From JAICMB01 sp963802915 (lineage in GTDB: Bacteria; Acidobacteriota; Terriglobia; Bryobacterales; Bryobacteraceae), in contig CAWDKQ010000022.1 of assembly GCA_963802915.1 (NCBI GenBank), positions 1 through 64,000 of the forward strand: 64,000 bases of DNA, written 5' to 3'. The position numbers were made by a program, and so were the translations under genes. Positions 1-8,566 of this stretch are shown here, in pieces. The notes under the pieces are model-generated. The model worked only from the letters and a program-made list of their open reading frames with translations. It was not told the DNA's origin and did not search any database. How positions within the stretch are numbered: the stretch's first letter is position 1; each line of letters starts with the position of its first letter.

Positions 1-14
1 GCTGTCCGTTCGGG

Positions 15-53
15 GACATAGGTAACAGATTATTCCGAGGACATGGGTAACAG
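15..53. repeat. Left terminal double repeat of the IS
   Basis: Two near-identical 14-mers, GACATAGGTAACAG at 15-28 and GACATGGGTAACAG at 40-53, have a 25-bp period. Their reverse complements occur with the same period at the other end of the element (1567-1605). This is the expected layout of transposase binding sites. Confidence 0.8.
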
Positions 54-59
54 TTGATT

Positions 60-324
60 GAGGTTGGAACCCATCGGCTTGGCTTCATTGTAATGGTTTT
101 TGAATCGATGCATTTGCTGATAGAGTGGATGAACTTGAGCGGAGGATAGGGCTCTGCGGAGACGCAACCCGAGCGCCGGCTCAAGGGCCGGGACGAGAGG
201 CCGAGCGCAACTCCGCCTCTCGACTCATGCATCCTGGCGCGAAAGCGGTAAATCTCGGGGGTTTGGGGGCAGAGCCCCCATGTGAGAGAACGCTCCGGTT
301 CCGATCTTTGGGCAATGCCTTAGA
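60..324. other. Non-coding IS segment downstream of the transposase, with two hairpins
   Basis: No convincing gene is present. Two perfect hairpins are visible. One is CGAGAGGC (194-201) with GCCTCTCG (215-222). The other is TGGGGGC (264-270) with GCCCCCA (274-280), which has only a 3-nt loop. On the minus strand the second lies about 45 bp past the transposase stop and could end its transcript, although no T-run follows. Confidence 0.5.
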
Positions 325-1530
325 TCAGCGGAATAACAAGCGCAACTGAGAACGTTCTGGTTTGAGAGCCGCGGGCTTGCAGCGGCTGAAGGTATGCTTG
401 TGAGCGTCCACCCAGCCCAATCGAATCGGGCCGTAGTAAATCTCCGCCCAACGCTCATCCAGCGGTTTCAGACCCAGTGGTTCGTAAGCGAACACTTCAC
501 TGATGAAGGTGCGCTCTCCTCGCCATCGCACACTCCCGTGTTGAGACACGCGCCGGATCTCCACGTCATCACCGTACTCCAACGCTGGCACGCATCGCGG
601 ATAGCAGCGTGGACTGGCTGCGTAGCAGTCCTGGGGTGTGTGATTGTCCAGGGCTTCGTGCGGTCTTTGTTGGTTGTATTGAAGTTGAAACTCATGAAAT
701 GCTTTTTGTTGCAGACGAGCGGTCGCTTTCGGCGGCTGCGCCGTCGCCTGTTTGAGCGTGCGATGCATGCGTTCGTGCCTCCCGTTATCTTGCGGGCAGG
801 CTGGCCGGCTGCGTTCCGGCACGATCCCCAATCTCACAAACCACATGGACAGCCGGCTGAGCCCGCCCGGCGCCACCGAGGAAAAGGGAACCCCGTTGTC
901 GGTGTGGATCACTTGCGGCAAGCCGTATTCGCGAAAGGCCGCTTCAAAAACCGCCTGGGTTGCTTCGTACCGCGGTCGCTCCACAATTTGGCAGCGCAGC
1001 AGATAGCGACTACAAGCGTCCGTGATGGTCAATGGATCGATGCGCGTTCCATCCCCGCTGCGAAACCATCCCTTGTAGTCGGCGCACCACACCGCATTGG
1101 GCCCATCGGCCGCTGCATACGGCGGTCGTTGCACTGGACTGTGCGCCCGCTGCCGTCGATTTACCACTAGTCCCTTGGCTTTCAGCACCGCCGCGATCGT
1201 ACTCACCGCTGGCCACTGTTGTGTCCCGTCCTGCTGGCTCAGCTTCACGCGCAGTTTCCCCGGCCCCCACTTCCAGCGCTGACGCGCCGCCACTATGGCC
1301 GCTTCCACCTCCCCGCTCACTTGGCTCGGCGATTCATGCGGCCGGCGGCTTCGATCCCGCAACCCCTCCAGCCCCTGCTCTTCAAAACGCTCCAGCCACT
1401 TGTAGATCGTCTTGCGCGAGACCTCATGGATCTCCGCCAACTCTGTGATCGACATCCCTTCTTGGTGGCCTCGCACCACCAAGAGTCGTTGTTCTTCCAC
1501 TCGGATCTCCTGCCAGGGCATGCCTTCCAT
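325..1530 (-). CDS. IS481-family transposase (DDE integrase)
   Basis: Predicted to catalyse transposition of the surrounding element. The N-terminus (about residues 20-65) is a helix-turn-helix of the Mu/IS481 type (SITELAEIHEVSRKTIYKWL). The integrase core follows, with catalytic residues visible as D151 (WCADYKG), D211 (IHTDNG) and E253 (GRHERMH). The C-terminal segment contains the usual YNQQRPHEAL motif about 30 residues after the Glu. At 401 residues it is full length with no frameshift, so it may be active. The start lies about 90 bp inside the right terminal repeat. Confidence 0.93.
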   Translation of the reverse strand: MEGMPWQEIRVEEQRLLVVRGHQEGMSITELAEIHEVSRKTIYKWLERFEEQGLEGLRDRSRRPHESPSQVSGEVEAAIVAARQRWKWGPGKLRVKLSQQDGTQQWPAVSTIAAVLKAKGLVVNRRQRAHSPVQRPPYAAADGPNAVWCADYKGWFRSGDGTRIDPLTITDACSRYLLRCQIVERPRYEATQAVFEAAFREYGLPQVIHTDNGVPFSSVAPGGLSRLSMWFVRLGIVPERSRPACPQDNGRHERMHRTLKQATAQPPKATARLQQKAFHEFQLQYNQQRPHEALDNHTPQDCYAASPRCYPRCVPALEYGDDVEIRRVSQHGSVRWRGERTFISEVFAYEPLGLKPLDERWAEIYYGPIRLGWVDAHKHTFSRCKPAALKPERSQLRLLFR

Positions 1531-1566
1531 GCTGGCTTACCCCGGCGCCTTCCGAGTTCTTCCCTA

Positions 1567-1605
1567 CTGTTACCCATGTCTTCAGAACGTCTTGTTACCC
1601 ATGTC
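1567..1605. repeat. Right terminal double repeat of the IS
   Basis: CTGTTACCCATGTC (1567-1580) and TTGTTACCCATGTC (1592-1605) have a 25-bp period. They are inverted relative to the left-end copies at 15-53. Confidence 0.8.
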
Positions 1606-1653
1606 ATCGGAACGTACCCCGCCATTGCCCCTCCGTTACCGTCGGGGTTCCGC

Positions 1654-1789
1654 AACGCTGTCCCGGATCTTCCCCGTGTCGTGTCACCGCCGACACTCGT
1701 TCCGTCTACCGACCCCGCGGAACCGCGCGCATGAGCAAGCGGAGATTGTCGTAAGCAAGCGGATATTGCCGGCGATTATCTCAGACCCG
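1654..1789 (+). repeat. Structured dispersed repeat, copy 1 (upstream of glgP)
   Basis: Read in the direction of the downstream gene, this stretch matches the minus strand of 19780-19897. The core GTCCCGGAT...CACTCGTTCCG (about 43 bp) differs at only one base, and similarity continues to the shared GACCCG. Two stems are conserved: GTGTC (1681-1685) with GACAC (1692-1696), and GTTCCG (1699-1704) with CGGAAC (1718-1723). The latter has a 13-nt loop whose sequence differs between copies while its length does not. This copy has an additional tandem duplication of about 20 bp (AGCAAGCGGA repeated at 1735 and 1755). Function unknown; it could be a leader RNA element or a small non-autonomous mobile element. 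Confidence 0.75.
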
Positions 1790-1913
1790 GCAGCACCGAT
1801 CCACCGCGCCGCATTGCGCCCCGCCTCCGAACCGCATAGACTGTTATGAAGTAGCCACGTTCGATTCCGCCAGTCCACACGCCTCGTCGCGCTCTCAAAT
1901 AGGGGGATTTCAA

Positions 1914-4577
1914 ATGAGCCAGATCGCGAGTGCGCGTTTCGATGAGAGTCACGTCTTGACGCTGGAAGAGATCGGCCATCTCGCGGCCGAGGGCGGCAAA
2001 CCGGCCGAAACCCTCATGAATGTCGTCGCGTTAATCGCGCGGCGCTTCCAAACCGACGTCTGCTCGGCATATCTCCTCGAACCGGACCGTGCCAACCTGG
2101 TGCTCGCCGCGACGCTCGGACTTCGCCGCGAGTGCGTTGGAACACTGCGCCTCGCCCTGCATGAAGGCCTCGCGGGTTTAGTCGCCGAACAAGTCCGCCC
2201 CGTCGCCGTCGAACAAGTCAAGAACCACCCCCGCTTCAAATACTTCCACGAAGCCGGAGAGGACGACTATCAGTCTTTTCTCGGTGTACCGCTGATCGAT
2301 CGCGGCGTCTTGCAAGGAGTGCTTGTCGTACAGACCATCGAAGCGCGGAAGTTCCGCGACGAAGAAGTGCGCATGCTGGCGGAAGCCGCCGCCGAAGTCG
2401 CCCCGGTGGTCAGCGAAGCCCGCACCCTCGACCGTTTCATTGCCCCCATCCAGGAGCGCCTCTGGTCGCTCGCTCGAAACCTGTGGTGGAGTTGGGATCA
2501 CGACTCCATCAGCTTATTCCGCGACCTCAATCCCACGCGCTGGACACAGCTCAACAGCAATCCGATTTCGCTGCTCAACGAGATGCCCCTGCCCGAAATC
2601 GAGCGCCGCGCCCGCGAGTTGGTGCTGCATAGCCGCATCACGTACGCGTACCGCCGGCAACAGGAGTATCTCCACGCCGATCGAACTTGGGGCGCCAAGT
2701 ACGCCGGCGTTTTGCGTCCCCGGCCTGTGGCGTACTTCTCTGCGGAATTCGGACTGCACGAGTCCATGCCCATTTACTCAGGCGGCCTCGGAGTCCTCGC
2801 GGGCGACCACATCAAGAGCGCTTCCGATCTTGCAATTCCACTGGTCGGCATTGGGCTGTTTTACGGCCAGGGATATTTCTTGCAGCGCCTCGATCGAACC
2901 GGCTGGCAGCATGAAGAGTATCTCGAAACCGACATCAACCAGTTGCCCATGGAGCCGGCCATCGGCACCAACGGCGAGCGCGTCATGGTGCAAGTGGAAA
3001 CGCGCGGCGGCTCGCTGCGGGCCAAAGTGTGGCGTGTCAAAGTGGGCCGCTGCGATCTGTTCCTGCTCGATTCGAACGTCGAAGGCAACGCTCCCGAAGA
3101 TCGCGAACTGACCTCGCGCCTCTACGGCGGCGACGGACGTGTCCGAATCCGCCAGGAGCTGCTGCTCGGCGTAGGCGGCTTCAAAGCGCTGCGGGCCATG
3201 GGCATCACACCCGGCGTTCTGCACCTCAACGAAGGTCACAGCGGATTTGCCGTGCTGGAAGCCATTCGAAGCCGTATGCAGGATGAAGGCATCGGATTCG
3301 ACGAAGCCGTGCGACGCGTCTCCAGAGAAGTGGTTTTCACCACCCATACCCCGGTACCCGCCGGCCATGATCGTTTTCAGTCCGGCCTCATGGAAGAGCA
3401 TCTCGGGCCGATGCGTGAAGCGCTCGGGCTCTCCCTCGACCGGCTGATGTCTCTCGGTCGCGAGAACCCGATGAACCACGATGAGTCGTTTTGCATGACC
3501 GTGCTCGGGCTGAAGCTCGCGCGCCGCTCCAATGCCGTCTCGGCACTCCATGGCGAAGTATCGCGCGCCATGTGGACGGGACTCTATCCCGGCAAAACCG
3601 AAGACGCCGTTCCCATCGGCCACATCACTAACGGCGTGCACGTGCCCTCCTGGCTCGCGCCGCAGATGTATCGCCTCTACGACCGTCATCTCGGCACAGG
3701 CTGGCACCAGCGCAGCGGCCACGCCAGCATTTGGGAAGGAATCGAAAACGTTGACGACGGCGAACTCTGGGAAACGCATTTGAGCTTAAAGTCGCGCCTT
3801 CTCGATTTCGTCCGCCGCCGCGCGGTCGAACAAGCTCTGCGGCGAGGCGAATCGCCCGAAACACTCCAGCGGCTTGGGCGCGTGCTCAATCCCGATGCGC
3901 TGACCATCGGTTTTGCGCGGCGTTTTGCAACCTACAAGCGTGCCAACCTGGTGCTCGCCGACTTGGAAAAGCTGGCCGTCATGGTCAACGATCCGAAGCG
4001 GCCCGTGCAATTCGTTTTCGCCGGCAAAGCGCATCCGCTCGACGAGCCCGGCAAGCGGGTGCTGCAGCAAATCGCGGAGTTGATGCGCGATCCGCAATTC
4101 GGAGAGCGTTTCGTCTTCGTCGAAGATTACGACATTAACGTCGGACGGTATCTTGTGCAAGGCGTCGACGTCTGGTTGAACAACCCGCGCCGTCCGCTGG
4201 AAGCATCGGGAACAAGCGGCCAAAAAGTGGTCCTCAACGGCGGCTTGAATCTCTCGGTTCCCGACGGCTGGTGGGCGGAAGCGTACGATGGTCTGAACGG
4301 ATTCGCCGTAGGGACCGGCCGAACGCACTCGCGCATGGACGTGCACGATACGCGAGATGGCGAAGAGTTGTATCGGACCCTGCGCGAAGAAGTCATCCCG
4401 CTCTTCTACCAGCGCGACCGCGACGGTCTCCCGCGCGGCTGGATCAAGCGCATGAAGCGGACCATCCGCACACTGGGCTGGCGCTTCAACGCGGACCGCA
4501 TGGTCATGGACTACACCCTCAAGTGCTATGTACCGGCGGCCGGAGGCACCTCCAGCGACATGAGCCGAGTCAGCTGA
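1914..4577 (+). CDS. glgP: GAF domain-alpha-glucan (glycogen) phosphorylase fusion
   Basis: Predicted cytoplasmic GT35 phosphorylase releasing glucose-1-phosphate from glycogen or maltodextrin. Residues about 15-170 form a GAF domain of the PtsP type (FLGVPLIDRGVLQGVLVVQ). From about 173 the divergent bacterial glucan phosphorylase fold begins (RLWSLARNLWWSWDHD). The PLP-binding lysine is K771 in EASGTSGQK, equivalent to EASGTGNMK of classical enzymes. The start is ATG 1914, 8 nt after AGGGGGA. The usual stand-alone enzyme lacks the GAF part, so a small-molecule or redox input to glycogen breakdown is inferred. No other glycogen genes are adjacent. A structured repeat lies 125 bp upstream. 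Confidence 0.9.
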   Translation: MSQIASARFDESHVLTLEEIGHLAAEGGKPAETLMNVVALIARRFQTDVCSAYLLEPDRANLVLAATLGLRRECVGTLRLALHEGLAGLVAEQVRPVAVEQVKNHPRFKYFHEAGEDDYQSFLGVPLIDRGVLQGVLVVQTIEARKFRDEEVRMLAEAAAEVAPVVSEARTLDRFIAPIQERLWSLARNLWWSWDHDSISLFRDLNPTRWTQLNSNPISLLNEMPLPEIERRARELVLHSRITYAYRRQQEYLHADRTWGAKYAGVLRPRPVAYFSAEFGLHESMPIYSGGLGVLAGDHIKSASDLAIPLVGIGLFYGQGYFLQRLDRTGWQHEEYLETDINQLPMEPAIGTNGERVMVQVETRGGSLRAKVWRVKVGRCDLFLLDSNVEGNAPEDRELTSRLYGGDGRVRIRQELLLGVGGFKALRAMGITPGVLHLNEGHSGFAVLEAIRSRMQDEGIGFDEAVRRVSREVVFTTHTPVPAGHDRFQSGLMEEHLGPMREALGLSLDRLMSLGRENPMNHDESFCMTVLGLKLARRSNAVSALHGEVSRAMWTGLYPGKTEDAVPIGHITNGVHVPSWLAPQMYRLYDRHLGTGWHQRSGHASIWEGIENVDDGELWETHLSLKSRLLDFVRRRAVEQALRRGESPETLQRLGRVLNPDALTIGFARRFATYKRANLVLADLEKLAVMVNDPKRPVQFVFAGKAHPLDEPGKRVLQQIAELMRDPQFGERFVFVEDYDINVGRYLVQGVDVWLNNPRRPLEASGTSGQKVVLNGGLNLSVPDGWWAEAYDGLNGFAVGTGRTHSRMDVHDTRDGEELYRTLREEVIPLFYQRDRDGLPRGWIKRMKRTIRTLGWRFNADRMVMDYTLKCYVPAAGGTSSDMSRVS

Positions 4578-4599
4578 AAAACTAATCGGATTCAAGTAC

Positions 4600-6078
4600 G
4601 TGCCGATGAGGTTCATTACACGCCAGTGCCGAAGAATACTGGACAATCGAATGACCGTCGGAAAAAAAGTCGCTTTAACGTGCGGGACCTTGCTGACGGT
4701 CAACGTACTACTGAGCTCGATTGCTCTCCAAGGTATCCAACGCTTAAACAAGCGGTCGCAATCTCTCGCGAATGAATCGTTGAAAGGTCTCGGCATCCTC
4801 GCGGAGCTCGACAACGCGCTACTCGAGACGCGCGGCAATCATTGGAAGCACATCGCGTTGACCGATTCCACCGCGAAGGCCCGCGTAGAAGCGGCCGATG
4901 GAGCATGGATCAAGGAAGTCGACGAAAAACTCAACGAATATTCATCGGTCTGTTTCGAGCCGCAGGATCGCGCGTTGTACTCCAAACTCAAATCCCTCTG
5001 GGAACAGTTTCAACAAAGCTGGGCGCCAATCGAGGCCCTAAGCCGTGCGGGAAAAAGTGACGAAGCAGGCCGAAGACATCTCTCCGATATCACCCCGCTT
5101 TCTACTGAGCTCCGGAAGACCATCCGGGATCTCGAAGGCTACAACCGCAAGCAGGGCTCTAATAACGCTGAGCTCTCAAGAATAGAATTCCAAAGCGTCC
5201 GATTCTGGACCTGGTCGCTTCTTTCACTCGCAGTCGCGCTTGGGTCCGTGATGGTCTTCTTCGTAGTTAGCGGCCTTACGCGAACGCTGCTGACGACCGC
5301 CGGCGAATTAAGCCTCGGCGCGGAGCAGACCGTCAACGCCAGCGCGCAAGTATCGTCGTCGAGCCAGACGCTGGCGCAAGGCGCATCGGAACAGGCGGCC
5401 TCGCTCGAAGAGACCTCGGCGTCCACCGAAGAAATCAATGCCATGACTCAGAGGAACGCGGAGAATTCGAAAGCGGCGGCCGAATTAACCGCGAAGGTTG
5501 ACACCCAGGTAAAAGAGGCGAATCAAAACCTCACGCTGATGACTACCGCCATGTACGAGATCAATTCCTCGAGCGAGAGCATTTCAAAGATCATCAAAGT
5601 CATCGACGAGATCGCTTTTCAAACCAACATCCTGGCGTTGAATGCCGCTGTCGAGGCCGCCCGGGCCGGCGAGGCGGGCATGGGTTTCGCCGTAGTAGCG
5701 GACGAAGTTCGCAATCTCGCGCAGCGTAGCGCTCAGGCCGCCCGTGACACTGCCGCGCTGATTGAGGGATCGATTTCAAAATCCAAAAACGGCCGCGCCA
5801 AGCTATCGGAGGTTGAGCGCTCGATTCAGTCCATCACTGGAACCGCATCTCAGTTAAGAGTCCTGATCGATCAGGTTCACGTCGGCAGCCAGGAACAGGC
5901 GCGCGGCATCGGCGAAATTGCGAAGGCCGTGATGCAGATGGAAAAGGTGACGCAATCGAACGCCGCCAGCGCCGAGGAAAGCGCCTCCGCGGCCGAGGAA
6001 CTGAATGCGCAAGCTGCTGTCGTAAACGAAGCGGTCGGCAGGCTGAAATCCCTGGTCAGCAGCAACTCTGAAGCTTAA
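4600..6078 (+). CDS. Methyl-accepting chemotaxis protein
   Basis: Membrane chemoreceptor expected to control a CheA kinase. TM1 is about residues 22-45, followed by a periplasmic four-helix-bundle-like sensor (about 46-200) and TM2 (about 205-228). A cytoplasmic coiled-coil with the diagnostic hairpin tip follows (DEIAFQTNILALNAAVEAAR, then GFAVVADEVRNLAQRS). A recognisable HAMP domain is not evident between TM2 and the signalling helices, and there is no C-terminal receptor pentapeptide for CheR tethering. The start is GTG 4600 or ATG 4606; a later ATG (4651) just before TM1 is also possible. No che genes are nearby. Its stop overlaps the stop of the convergent GH30 gene within TTAA. Confidence 0.92.
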   Translation: MPMRFITRQCRRILDNRMTVGKKVALTCGTLLTVNVLLSSIALQGIQRLNKRSQSLANESLKGLGILAELDNALLETRGNHWKHIALTDSTAKARVEAADGAWIKEVDEKLNEYSSVCFEPQDRALYSKLKSLWEQFQQSWAPIEALSRAGKSDEAGRRHLSDITPLSTELRKTIRDLEGYNRKQGSNNAELSRIEFQSVRFWTWSLLSLAVALGSVMVFFVVSGLTRTLLTTAGELSLGAEQTVNASAQVSSSSQTLAQGASEQAASLEETSASTEEINAMTQRNAENSKAAAELTAKVDTQVKEANQNLTLMTTAMYEINSSSESISKIIKVIDEIAFQTNILALNAAVEAARAGEAGMGFAVVADEVRNLAQRSAQAARDTAALIEGSISKSKNGRAKLSEVERSIQSITGTASQLRVLIDQVHVGSQEQARGIGEIAKAVMQMEKVTQSNAASAEESASAAEELNAQAAVVNEAVGRLKSLVSSNSEA

Positions 6079-7466
6079 CTCCAGGTCAGTGTAACCACCG
6101 AATCCGCGGGAAGGAAAACCCCCGCCATTCGGGCGCCCATCCGTAATTGAATGCTCCTTTCTTTGCCGGTATTGGTGAGTACAGCCGCCTTCGAACCATC
6201 CGGATTGGCGAAAGCGACATGCGAAACGCCCTCTAATTCGCCCTTAGAGTCGATCCGGCGTGCGCCTCGGCGGATCGCCCGCGAGTAGTGAGCGAAAGCC
6301 CAATATTGACCGCTCCGGCTGATTTCCTTCGTATGCGAATCGATCGTAACCAGCCCTCCACATGGGAACGGTCCGATATTCGGACTCCCCTTCTCATCGA
6401 GCGCCAGGTTCCAGGCAATGACGCAACGCGACCAGTTGCGCAGAACGCCGCTGAAAATCTCGGACCATTTCGTCCAGTCGGTCAGATACTTCGGATCGGT
6501 ATAGTCGGGACCGCCCTCGGTCCAATACTGGTGCTTGGCCGGAAATGCATCGTGAATGCGCGACATCGCCGCTGGGCCGCCCGAATAACCGTGCCAAGCA
6601 ACCCCGTCCACGTATTTGTTCACCTCCGGATCTTCGAGCTCATCCATCGCGCGGCCCCACAGATTGTAGTTATGGTCGAGCACCCAAATCTTCGTCGCCA
6701 GATTGTTTTTCGAGAGCTTCGGTCCGAGATGCCCGGCAATAAACTCCATTTCGTATTCCTGGCCCCACAGGCATGCCGGCATCCTGCCGTCCTGATCCGT
6801 ATCGACCTCGTTTTGCGACGTCACGGCATCGATCGGCACGCCCGCGCCGGCATAGCCTTGGAGAAACTTCACAAAGTAATCCGCGTAGACGGCGTAGTGG
6901 CTCTTGGTCATGGAGCCGCCGAGCATCGATCCGTTGGCCTTCATCCAGCCCGGGGGGCTCCAGGGAGTCGCGAGGAGGAACAGACCCGGATTTACCTTTC
7001 GAGCCAGCCGCAGCATCGGCAGAATATACTCCTCGTCATGCGCGATCGAGAAGCGCCGCAACTCGGGATCGGGCGCGCCCTCGTCGTAGCTGTACACGTT
7101 GCGGGAATAGTCGCTCGCGCCGATGCAGGCGCGGCCCACGCTGAAACCCATCTCGGACGGATGAAACAGCTCGTGAAATAATTTTTCCCGAGCCGGAGCC
7201 TCGAGTTGCTGGAACACGTAACACGCGGCGTCGGTGAACGCGGCACCGAATCCCAGCACATCCTGGTAAGATTTTGCGGGATCGAGAACAATCGATCCTT
7301 CAGGAACGCCGGTTGCCGGAAGCCAATTCAGCGGTTTTTCTTCGGAAAACCTCTTGTTTCCGGCCGTCAGGCGCACACCGATCTCGCCCGAGCGTTCCCC
7401 AGCATGGAGCGCCGCGGCCATCGACATGGCAGCTAGAAAATCCCGGCGCGTGTGAGAAGTAATCAT
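6075..7466 (-). CDS. Secreted glycoside hydrolase family 30 (glucosylceramidase-like)
   Basis: Predicted retaining beta-glycosidase. The N-terminus carries a Tat-type signal (RRDFLAAM, residues 7-14). The GH30 barrel shows GFGAAFTDA, the ATPWSPPGWMK strand, acid/base E220 (TSQNEVD) and nucleophile E317 (YWTEGG). A small beta domain closes the C-terminus. The overall layout fits bacterial GH30 subfamily 1/3 enzymes acting on beta-glucosides or beta-1,6-glucan; the substrate cannot be told from sequence. It is convergent with the chemoreceptor gene, sharing the 4-bp TTAA, and is not in an obvious operon. Confidence 0.92.
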   Translation of the reverse strand: MITSHTRRDFLAAMSMAAALHAGERSGEIGVRLTAGNKRFSEEKPLNWLPATGVPEGSIVLDPAKSYQDVLGFGAAFTDAACYVFQQLEAPAREKLFHELFHPSEMGFSVGRACIGASDYSRNVYSYDEGAPDPELRRFSIAHDEEYILPMLRLARKVNPGLFLLATPWSPPGWMKANGSMLGGSMTKSHYAVYADYFVKFLQGYAGAGVPIDAVTSQNEVDTDQDGRMPACLWGQEYEMEFIAGHLGPKLSKNNLATKIWVLDHNYNLWGRAMDELEDPEVNKYVDGVAWHGYSGGPAAMSRIHDAFPAKHQYWTEGGPDYTDPKYLTDWTKWSEIFSGVLRNWSRCVIAWNLALDEKGSPNIGPFPCGGLVTIDSHTKEISRSGQYWAFAHYSRAIRRGARRIDSKGELEGVSHVAFANPDGSKAAVLTNTGKERSIQLRMGARMAGVFLPADSVVTLTWS

Positions 7467-7520
7467 ATCTTGATCCTAGGCCGATCTTAAGAAGATGTGG
7501 AAACGGAAGGATTGACCCGT

Positions 7521-7548
7521 TTCACTATTAGTTGGCGCGGTATATTCT
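7521..7548 (+). promoter_or_regulatory. Possible promoter for the csgG-like/kinase pair
   Basis: TTCACT (7521-7526) and TATTCT (7543-7548) are separated by 16 bp, about 45 bp upstream of the csgG-like start. The match is weak and was judged by eye only. Confidence 0.3.
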
Positions 7549-7593
7549 GATGAATAGGCCAAAACAGCCCTTTACCACCAATCGGAGGTGTTC

Positions 7594-8562
7594 ATGCGTC
7601 GATTTGGCGCCCTAGTAGTTCTGTTGCTGACCCTAACTGCCGTTCTCCCGGCACAACCCAAGAAACGTATCGCGATCCTCAACTTCGATTATGCGACCGT
7701 CCAGAGCAACGTGGCCGCTATCTTCGGAACCAACCAGGACATTGGCAAAGGGATCGCGGACATGCTCGTCGACCGCTTCGTTAACGGCGGCGTTTATAGC
7801 GTGATCGAACGCAAAGCTCTGGACGCGATCCTCAAAGAACAGAATTTCTCCAACAGCGATCGCGCTGATGCCAACACCGCCGCCAAACTCGGCCGGATTC
7901 TCGGCGTCGACGCGATTGTAATCGGCAGCATCACCCAGTTCGGCCGCGACGACAAAAACACCAGTGTCGGCGGCTCTGGAATCGGCGGCCTCGCCGGACG
8001 CTATGGCCTCGGCGGAGTAGGCCATAAGGAATCGAAAGCGGTGGTGAACATTACGGCGCGAATCATCAACGTCGAGACGGGGGAAATCCTGGGCTCGGCC
8101 ACCGGACAGGGTACTTCGCAGCGCTCCGGCACTTCGCTGATTGGCAGCGGCGGCAGCGGTTGGAATAACGGTTCGGGCGGACTCAACATGTCGAGCAGTA
8201 ACTTTGGCGCGACCATCATCGGCGAGGCCACGAACCAGGCCGTCACCGACGTTGCCCGTCAACTCGAACATAGCGCCGGCAACCTGCCGACGCATGTCGT
8301 CAAAGTCGACGGCCTCGTAGCCGACGCCTCCGGCGATACGCTCATTCTCAACATCGGATCGAAGGCCGGCGTCAAACTCGGCGACCATTTCGAAGTGACC
8401 CGCCCCATCCGGCAGGTGCGCGATCCATCCACCGGCAAAGTAATTCGCAGTATCGAAGACAAGCTCGGAGAAGTTGTCATCACCGACGTGGATGCAGGAT
8501 CCTCGGTTGGGAAGTACACGGGAAGCAAACCGGCGAAAGTCGGCGACGCAGTAAAGAACTGA
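7594..8562 (+). CDS. CsgG/HfaB-like secreted protein with C-terminal FlgT-like domain
   Basis: Signal peptide at about residues 1-21 (ends LPAQP), with no lipobox cysteine. Residues about 25-220 resemble the CsgG/curli-assembly fold, with RIAILNFDYATV, the GKGIADMLVDRFV helix and YSVIERKALDAILKEQ. A Gly/Ser-rich insert (about 125-190) separates the strands. The final about 90 residues resemble the FlgT C-terminal fold (VVKVDGLVAD, LNIGSKAGVKLGD). ATG 7594 is preferred over GTG 7588 because GGAGG (7584-7588) lies 5 nt before it. The kinase gene begins 4 nt after its stop, implying co-transcription. It may act as a periplasmic assembly or sensing factor; no curli subunits are visible. Confidence 0.8.
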   Translation: MRRFGALVVLLLTLTAVLPAQPKKRIAILNFDYATVQSNVAAIFGTNQDIGKGIADMLVDRFVNGGVYSVIERKALDAILKEQNFSNSDRADANTAAKLGRILGVDAIVIGSITQFGRDDKNTSVGGSGIGGLAGRYGLGGVGHKESKAVVNITARIINVETGEILGSATGQGTSQRSGTSLIGSGGSGWNNGSGGLNMSSSNFGATIIGEATNQAVTDVARQLEHSAGNLPTHVVKVDGLVADASGDTLILNIGSKAGVKLGDHFEVTRPIRQVRDPSTGKVIRSIEDKLGEVVITDVDAGSSVGKYTGSKPAKVGDAVKN

Positions 8563-8566
8563 TGTT

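Larger units (their letters stand above)
3..1618 (-). mobile_element. IS481-family insertion sequence
   Basis: The element is bounded by matching ends. The left end carries GACATAGGTAACAG (15-28) and GACATGGGTAACAG (40-53). The right end carries the inverted counterparts CTGTTACCCATGTC (1567-1580) and TTGTTACCCATGTC (1592-1605). In both ends the two copies sit 25 bp apart, so each terminus is a double repeat facing inwards. A DDE transposase (325-1530) fills most of the interior on the minus strand. The exact outer ends and any target duplication cannot be fixed because the left end touches the window edge; the outermost bases differ by one indel. The right end lies about 35 bp from a structured dispersed repeat. 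Confidence 0.8.

Noticed and set aside
125..349. Small plus-strand frame inside the IS
   Set aside because: Low-complexity Arg/Pro composition, no ribosome site, overlaps the transposase end and two hairpins.
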